A DNA stretch of 64,000 nucleotides. Source: Nereocystis luetkeana. Its lineage: Eukaryota; Sar; Phaeophyceae; Laminariales; Laminariaceae. Below, in pieces: positions 63,301 to 64,000 of this stretch. The position numbers and the translations under genes are program-made. Location of the stretch: positions 7,060,740 to 7,124,739 of the forward strand of contig JARUPZ010000003.1 of the NCBI GenBank assembly GCA_031213475.1, read 5' to 3'. How positions within the stretch are numbered: the first letter of the stretch is position 1; each line of letters starts with the position of its first letter. The notes beneath the pieces are model-generated. The model made no database searches. It was not told the DNA's origin and saw nothing but the letters and a program-made list of their open reading frames with translations.

Positions 63301-63830
63301 CCACCCGTCCTATTGACTGCCGTAAGTTCTGTACCGTTTTGATATATTCTTGGTTGCTCCAGGATGCCCCCCCCGACCACCCCCTCTCTCCATTGCATCC
63401 CTCTTACACCTCCCCGCTTCTCCACCCCCTACCCTTCCGCCCCCCACCCCACCATGTCCCCAAGAATATGTTTGGGGTGTTTTAGGTCGCGATCTACATG
63501 TCCCGAAACGTTTACGCTCTTCTTGGTGCGGGATGCCCCGGAACAGCCCGGTCTCTCTCTTTCATCCCTCTACCCCGCGCCCGCGGTTCCCCCCCTTTGC
63601 CTGACCTCGCGTAATTGGATGACACTCCTCCTCTGCGCTGTTCTCTGAAGGTCCGCACGATGAAGGCCAACTACAAGATAGAGGCCGGGGACGTTCGGGT
63701 GATCCGCCCTCTGTGCTACGCCAGGGAGGCGTTGATGAAGGACTTTGCCAAGGCCAACCGCCTCCCGGTGGTGAACGAAAACTGCCCCGCGTGCTTCGAG
63801 GAGCCCAAGGAGCGCCACCGCGTCAAGAAG
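41108..63830 (+). CDS. Fused class V aminotransferase (cysteine-desulfurase-like) and TtcA-like PP-loop tRNA thiolase; 3' end beyond the window
   Basis: Sixteen exons join in phase: 41108-41662, 47754-47881, 49177-49340, 50142-50305, 50921-51090, 52361-52466, 53356-53486, 54282-54498, 55136-55266, 56175-56411, 57382-58042, 58585-58926, 60204-60316, 61258-61428, 62596-62716 and 63651-63830. They give 1197 residues without a stop. Residues about 120-690 are a PLP-dependent class V aminotransferase fold: HH at 238-239, Asp315, the Schiff-base lysine 351 in SGHKFLGG and a cysteine loop GGCQCAG (496, 498). Residues about 690-985 are a Ser/Ala/Gly-rich linker. Residues about 985-1197 are TtcA-like: PP-loop SGGKDS (1018-1023), CAFC (1092/1095), HLDD and CPAC (1182/1185). 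By family knowledge, desulfurases pass sulfur from cysteine and TtcA makes 2-thiocytidine in tRNA with an Fe-S cluster, so the fusion suggests sulfur relay within one protein. That role, the site in the cell and the exact start are inferred. Confidence 0.88.
42096..42200. mobile_element. MITE-like element, family A, copy 4 (best preserved)
   Basis: 105 bp with near-perfect ends TTACGGGGGACCA and GGTCCCCCGTAA-type (here AGTCCCCCGTAA), flanked by TA on both sides, a likely TA target-site duplication. It lies in intron 1 of the fusion gene. Confidence 0.85.
43669..43762. repeat. Imperfect fold-back of about 94 bp in intron 1
   Basis: TTTTTCGATTTG at the left pairs with CAAATCGAAAAA at the right, and AATGACCCAA..CGTCGGG pairs with CCGACGAATTGGGCCAT around a centre near 43716. 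It is non-coding. It could be a very short foldback element or a structured intron segment. Confidence 0.6.
46280..46743. repeat. Tandem pair of a 232-bp unit in intron 1
   Basis: Two adjacent units start at 46280 and 46512 with TCTCGTAGGTACCTGGTACC and differ at only a few positions, including one single-base length change near 46571. The start of each is a palindromic GGTACCTGGTACC. A recent duplication; no gene is seen in it. Confidence 0.85.
47754..47881 (+). CDS. Fusion gene, exon 2
   Basis: Residues 186-228: [20 protein letters not shown] and [16 protein letters not shown], the small-domain glycine-rich loop that binds PLP phosphate in class V aminotransferases. Acceptor CTCTCTAG, donor GTGAGA, phase 2. 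The 6.1-kb intron before it is the longest in the gene; its 3' part is a C-rich tract with a repeated block of about 50 bp. Confidence 0.85.
49177..49340 (+). CDS. Fusion gene, exon 3
   Basis: Residues 228-282: [20 protein letters not shown] and [20 protein letters not shown]. His238-His239 match the histidine region stacking on PLP in the family. Acceptor GAACAG, donor GTGAAA, phase 1. Confidence 0.87.
50142..50305 (+). CDS. Fusion gene, exon 4
   Basis: Residues 283-337: [19 protein letters not shown] and [20 protein letters not shown]. Asp315 takes the place of the aspartate that contacts the PLP ring nitrogen. Acceptor TCGTTAG, donor GTTGGC, phase 0. Confidence 0.86.
50921..51090 (+). CDS. 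Fusion gene, exon 5 (PLP lysine)
   Basis: Residues 338-394: [20 protein letters not shown], then [20 protein letters not shown] and [13 protein letters not shown]. Lys351 in SGHK is the expected Schiff-base lysine. The donor is GTCATG, a weak GT site, directly followed by the TTGGTG-rich tract of intron 5. Confidence 0.87.
51102..51369. repeat. TTGGTG-rich tract and (CCG)/(CTG) microsatellite in intron 5
   Basis: Positions 51102-51275 are built of GTTGGTG and GGTGGT variants. Positions 51302-51369 are a CCG run passing into about 17 CTG units. Long frames here on both strands (poly-Cys, poly-Leu, poly-Ala, poly-Gln) are products of the triplet repeat. Confidence 0.9.
52361..52466 (+). CDS. 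Fusion gene, exon 6
   Basis: Residues 394-429: [20 protein letters not shown], then [24 protein letters not shown] is a hallmark stretch of this aminotransferase group. Acceptor TGTGGCAG, donor GTGAGC, phase 0. Confidence 0.86.
53356..53486 (+). CDS. Fusion gene, exon 7
   Basis: Residues 430-473: [20 protein letters not shown] and [19 protein letters not shown]. The [10 protein letters not shown] strand is typical of the large domain. Acceptor GCGTTCAG, donor GTGAGA, phase 2. Confidence 0.85.
54093..54180. repeat. Short hairpin repeat, copy 1 (intron 7)
   Basis: GCAAGCAATGTCTGCCTGG starts a family whose first half folds back on itself (GCAATG.CTGCC with GGCATTGC; GGTCGGT with ACCCGAC). The second half carries GAGTACA before a C run. 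Relatives are at 55760-55860, 59777-59896 and about 63908-63975, with a partly related hairpin at 59241-59305. Confidence 0.6.
54282..54498 (+). CDS. Fusion gene, exon 8 (cysteine loop); GC donor
   Basis: Residues 473-545: [36 protein letters not shown], then the helix to [11 protein letters not shown]. Cys496 and Cys498 lie where cysteine desulfurases carry their persulfide cysteine loop. The next exon begins AKYILDAV in phase 0, so the exon ends before GCGAGA: a GC donor. No GT fits without adding residues from the GA run. Acceptor CGCCAAG. Confidence 0.82.
54501..54542. repeat. (GA)n microsatellite abutting the exon 8 donor
   Basis: About 21 GA units begin two bases after the donor and form the first bases of intron 8. 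Changes in repeat length would act directly next to the splice site. Confidence 0.9.
54985..55020 (+). pseudogene. Decoy copy of the start of exon 9
   Basis: TACTGCAG followed by GCGAGAGGTACACCCTAGAC and GCGGAGC mirrors the true acceptor and first codons of exon 9 at 55131-55162 (GTGCAG, GCGAAGTACATCCTCGAC, GCGGTGC), and the sequence before both is T/G-rich. Used as an exon it would read ARGTP and stop. A worn duplicate of an exon edge, about 150 bp upstream of the real one. Confidence 0.65.
55136..55266 (+). CDS. Fusion gene, exon 9
   Basis: Residues 546-589: [36 protein letters not shown] and FTRFPER. This is a conserved stretch of the C-terminal part of the aminotransferase. Acceptor TTCGTGCAG, donor GTGAGG, phase 2. 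Confidence 0.85.
55760..55860. repeat. Short hairpin repeat, copy 2 (intron 9)
   Basis: It is related to 54093-54180 and 59777-59896: CGGTGGGTGCAAACCCGACATG, shortened here to its CCCGACATGCTCC core, then GGTCTGTGGTCATACATCTA and CGGCCATGCATGATATTGAC before a C run. Confidence 0.55.
56175..56411 (+). CDS. Fusion gene, exon 10
   Basis: Residues 589-668: [20 protein letters not shown], then an acidic helical stretch [24 protein letters not shown] follows FPER of exon 9 in the expected order for the family. Acceptor CGAAACAG, donor GTGAGC, phase 2. Confidence 0.83.
57382..58042 (+). CDS. Fusion gene, exon 11 (end of aminotransferase, start of linker)
   Basis: Residues 668-888. The first 22 residues ([20 protein letters not shown]) end the aminotransferase. 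The remaining 200 or so are rich in Ala, Gly, Ser, Pro and Glu, with no recognised domain, and form the linker. Acceptor CGCTACAG, donor GTCAGT, phase 0. The linker's composition is close to the local GC-rich sequence, so its exact length should be checked with transcripts. Confidence 0.78.
58585..58926 (+). CDS. Fusion gene, exon 12; GC donor
   Basis: Residues 889-1002. A charged start ([16 protein letters not shown]), a Ser/Gly/Asn-rich middle, then the beginning of the TtcA-like domain, [15 protein letters not shown]. The next exon starts [11 protein letters not shown]. coli TtcA has RRNVGEAIADFNMIEEGDR, the same spacing. The exon therefore ends at CAG before GCGAGT, a strong GC-type donor. 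A GT two codons earlier would shorten a conserved helix. Acceptor TGAGCAG. Confidence 0.8.
58947..59053. mobile_element. MITE-like element, family A, copy 5
   Basis: 107 bp with TTACGGGGGACTA and GTCCCCCGTGA ends lie in intron 12, only 20 bp after the GC donor of exon 12. A run of TA follows at 59052-59073. Inner blocks match copies 3 and 4 closely. Confidence 0.8.
59241..59305. repeat. 65-bp hairpin related to the short repeat family (intron 12)
   Basis: GGGGTGTACTCCTCCC pairs with GGGACGAGTACACCCC around a centre GTGGTCATACGACTGC. The centre matches the second half of the short hairpin repeat at 59777-59896. Confidence 0.6.
59777..59896. repeat. Short hairpin repeat, copy 3 (intron 12), most complete
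   Basis: GCAATGCC at 59783 pairs with GGCATTGC at 59838, and GGTCGGT pairs with ACCGAC inside. After it come GGTCTGTGGTCATACGAC and TACGGCCATACATGATCTCG. The string CTACGGCCATAC is also found at the 5' end of 5S rRNAs, but the rest does not continue as 5S. Confidence 0.6.
60050..60147. mobile_element. MITE-like element, family C (intron 12)
   Basis: About 98 bp: CCCTTTTAGGACTGCAGTCC with CCGTTTTGGGGACA at the left, and the reverse (TGTCCCCAAAACGGGACTGC, then AGTTAAAAGGG) at the right, around an AT-rich centre. It is almost all terminal inverted repeat. Relatives are at 61475-61551 and 13370-13460. Confidence 0.8.
60204..60316 (+). CDS. Fusion gene, exon 13 (PP-loop)
   Basis: Residues 1003-1040: [20 protein letters not shown] then [23 protein letters not shown] is the ATP-binding PP-loop of the tRNA thiolase family. 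Acceptor ATGGGCAG, donor GTGAGC, phase 2. Confidence 0.9.
60346..60450. repeat. (TGG)n microsatellite in intron 13
   Basis: About 100 bp of GGT/TGG units with few interruptions, starting some 30 bp after the exon 13 donor. Confidence 0.88.
60660..60733. mobile_element. MITE-like element, family B, end fragment (intron 13)
   Basis: About 74 bp match, inverted, the first 75 bp of the element at 5769: GAGGAGCGTCAAGAAAA, then ATCGTAGAAAACGCC at the end. The rest of the element is missing. It links the intron region to the repeat-rich left half of the window. Confidence 0.65.
61258..61428 (+). CDS. Fusion gene, exon 14 (first CxxC)
   Basis: Residues 1040-1097: [40 protein letters not shown] and [22 protein letters not shown] (1092/1095) matches CSLC of E. 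coli TtcA, which helps bind the 4Fe-4S cluster there. Acceptor CCGTCAG, donor GTGAGA, phase 2. Confidence 0.9.
   Translation, partial: LRAVVRDCGPADGLVRPVPPDPLPRTPRREASLPQFSHNRAGQDLHAGGQPVRILR
61475..61551. mobile_element. MITE-like element, family C, decayed (intron 14)
   Basis: TACTGCGGTCCCGGTTTG at the left and TTGTCCCCAGAACGAGACTG with CAGTCCTA at the right. It is shorter and more worn than the copy at 60050. Confidence 0.65.
61993..62250. repeat. Tandem pair of a unit of about 145 bp (intron 14)
   Basis: CTCCCGTGCCTCGGTTGGTT begins both units (61994 and 62138). Both go on through GGGGATGGTGACTGTAGAT and ACAGCGAGAAATGGCGCCG to CGAGTTAAACGAA. A C run separates them. The left unit has a few extra bases near 62043. 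Confidence 0.85.
62596..62716 (+). CDS. Fusion gene, exon 15
   Basis: Residues 1097-1137: [20 protein letters not shown], then [24 protein letters not shown] stands where TtcA has HHRDD, a conserved active-site stretch. Acceptor CGGCCAG, donor GTGCTT, phase 0. The intron side before it is a TCGTCG-rich tract. Confidence 0.9.
63651..63830 (+). CDS. Fusion gene, exon 16 (second CxxC), last one visible
   Basis: Residues 1138-1197: [40 protein letters not shown] and [24 protein letters not shown] (1182/1185) matches the C-terminal cysteine pair of TtcA (CNLC in E. coli). Acceptor TCTGAAG, donor GTACGT. The family usually has some 40-60 more residues, so at least one more exon should lie beyond 64000. 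Confidence 0.9.
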
Positions 63831-63932
63831 GTACGTCGATGGGTTTCTTTGCGTTGTCTTGCAATGTCTGCCTTGCGAGAAGGTACATCGATGGGTTTCT
63901 TTGCGTTGCCTCGCAATGTCTGCCTGATCCGT
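63829..63932. repeat. Tandem 52-bp duplication across the exon 16 donor
   Basis: The unit from AAGGTACGTCGATGGGTTTC to TGCCTTGCGAG (63829) is followed by a second from AAGGTACATCGATGGGTTTC (63881). The copy repeats the exon end and donor, giving a second AAG/GTACAT site 52 bp downstream, which is out of frame. Confidence 0.85.
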
Positions 63933-63975
63933 GAAAAATCAACGCGCTCAGACCCGGCATTGCAGAGTGTCTGAC
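63908..63975. repeat. Short hairpin repeat, partial copy 4 (last intron)
   Basis: GCAATGTCTGCCTGATCCGT and a later CCCGGCATTGCAGAGTG match the hairpin half of the family at 54093 and 59777; the GTGGTCATAC half is absent. A GGTGTCGAGA repeat follows at the window edge. Confidence 0.55.
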
Positions 63976-64000
63976 GGTGTCGAGAGGTGTCGAGAGGTGT

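Overview
The window looks like nuclear DNA of a brown alga or close stramenopile relative, of the Ectocarpus type. That placement is an inference from the long C/T-rich introns with GT-AG or GC-AG ends, the gene density and the kinds of protein; no marker gene names the species. It has two halves. Positions 1 to about 38.9 kb are more AT-rich, full of repeats and poor in genes. Positions about 39 to 64 kb hold most of one large, intron-rich housekeeping-type gene on the + strand.

The left half is an old, decayed tandem array of a small secreted-protein family. Each unit has a conserved promoter block, a 58-bp first exon coding a signal peptide (MRCFxLLATIYA type), an intron of 1.4 to 3.5 kb, and a second exon of about 430 bp coding an F5/8 type C (discoidin, galactose-binding-like) domain. 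Downstream of the second exon lies a diverged repeat of about 1.9 kb, called R2 here. Four units are visible. Unit A (exons 5022-5079 and 8571-9001, +) and unit D (exons 37950-37893 and 35027-34594, -) look able to code. Unit B (exon 2 at 17989-18421) has a net +2 shift at the start of exon 2. Unit C (23040-24900) has lost its ATG and has an in-frame stop.

A recent segmental duplication lies on top of this old array. Positions 1-4141 recur as a direct repeat at 25837-29917. The sequence that follows directly in the left copy (4142-7866) recurs inverted at 35100-38882. The simplest reading is a duplication of at least 7.9 kb followed by inversion of 29918-38882, which flipped unit D. The duplication also placed a complete promoter and first exon upstream of unit A, whose own first exon (about 7930) survives as a remnant with only about 60 bp of promoter.

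The right half carries a gene with 16 recognisable exons (41108 to beyond 63830). It encodes a class V aminotransferase (cysteine-desulfurase-like, PLP lysine in SGHK) joined through a long low-complexity linker to a TtcA-like PP-loop tRNA thiolase (SGGKDS plus two CxxC pairs). The protein is at least 1197 residues and runs off the right edge. Two of its 15 complete introns appear to be GC-AG, and two splice sites lie in local duplications that made second, decoy sites. Its introns hold three small inverted-repeat (MITE-like) families that also occur in the left half, a hairpin-forming short repeat family, tandem duplications and microsatellites. No rRNA, tRNA or CRISPR array was found, and no viral or LTR-element coding region was recognised.
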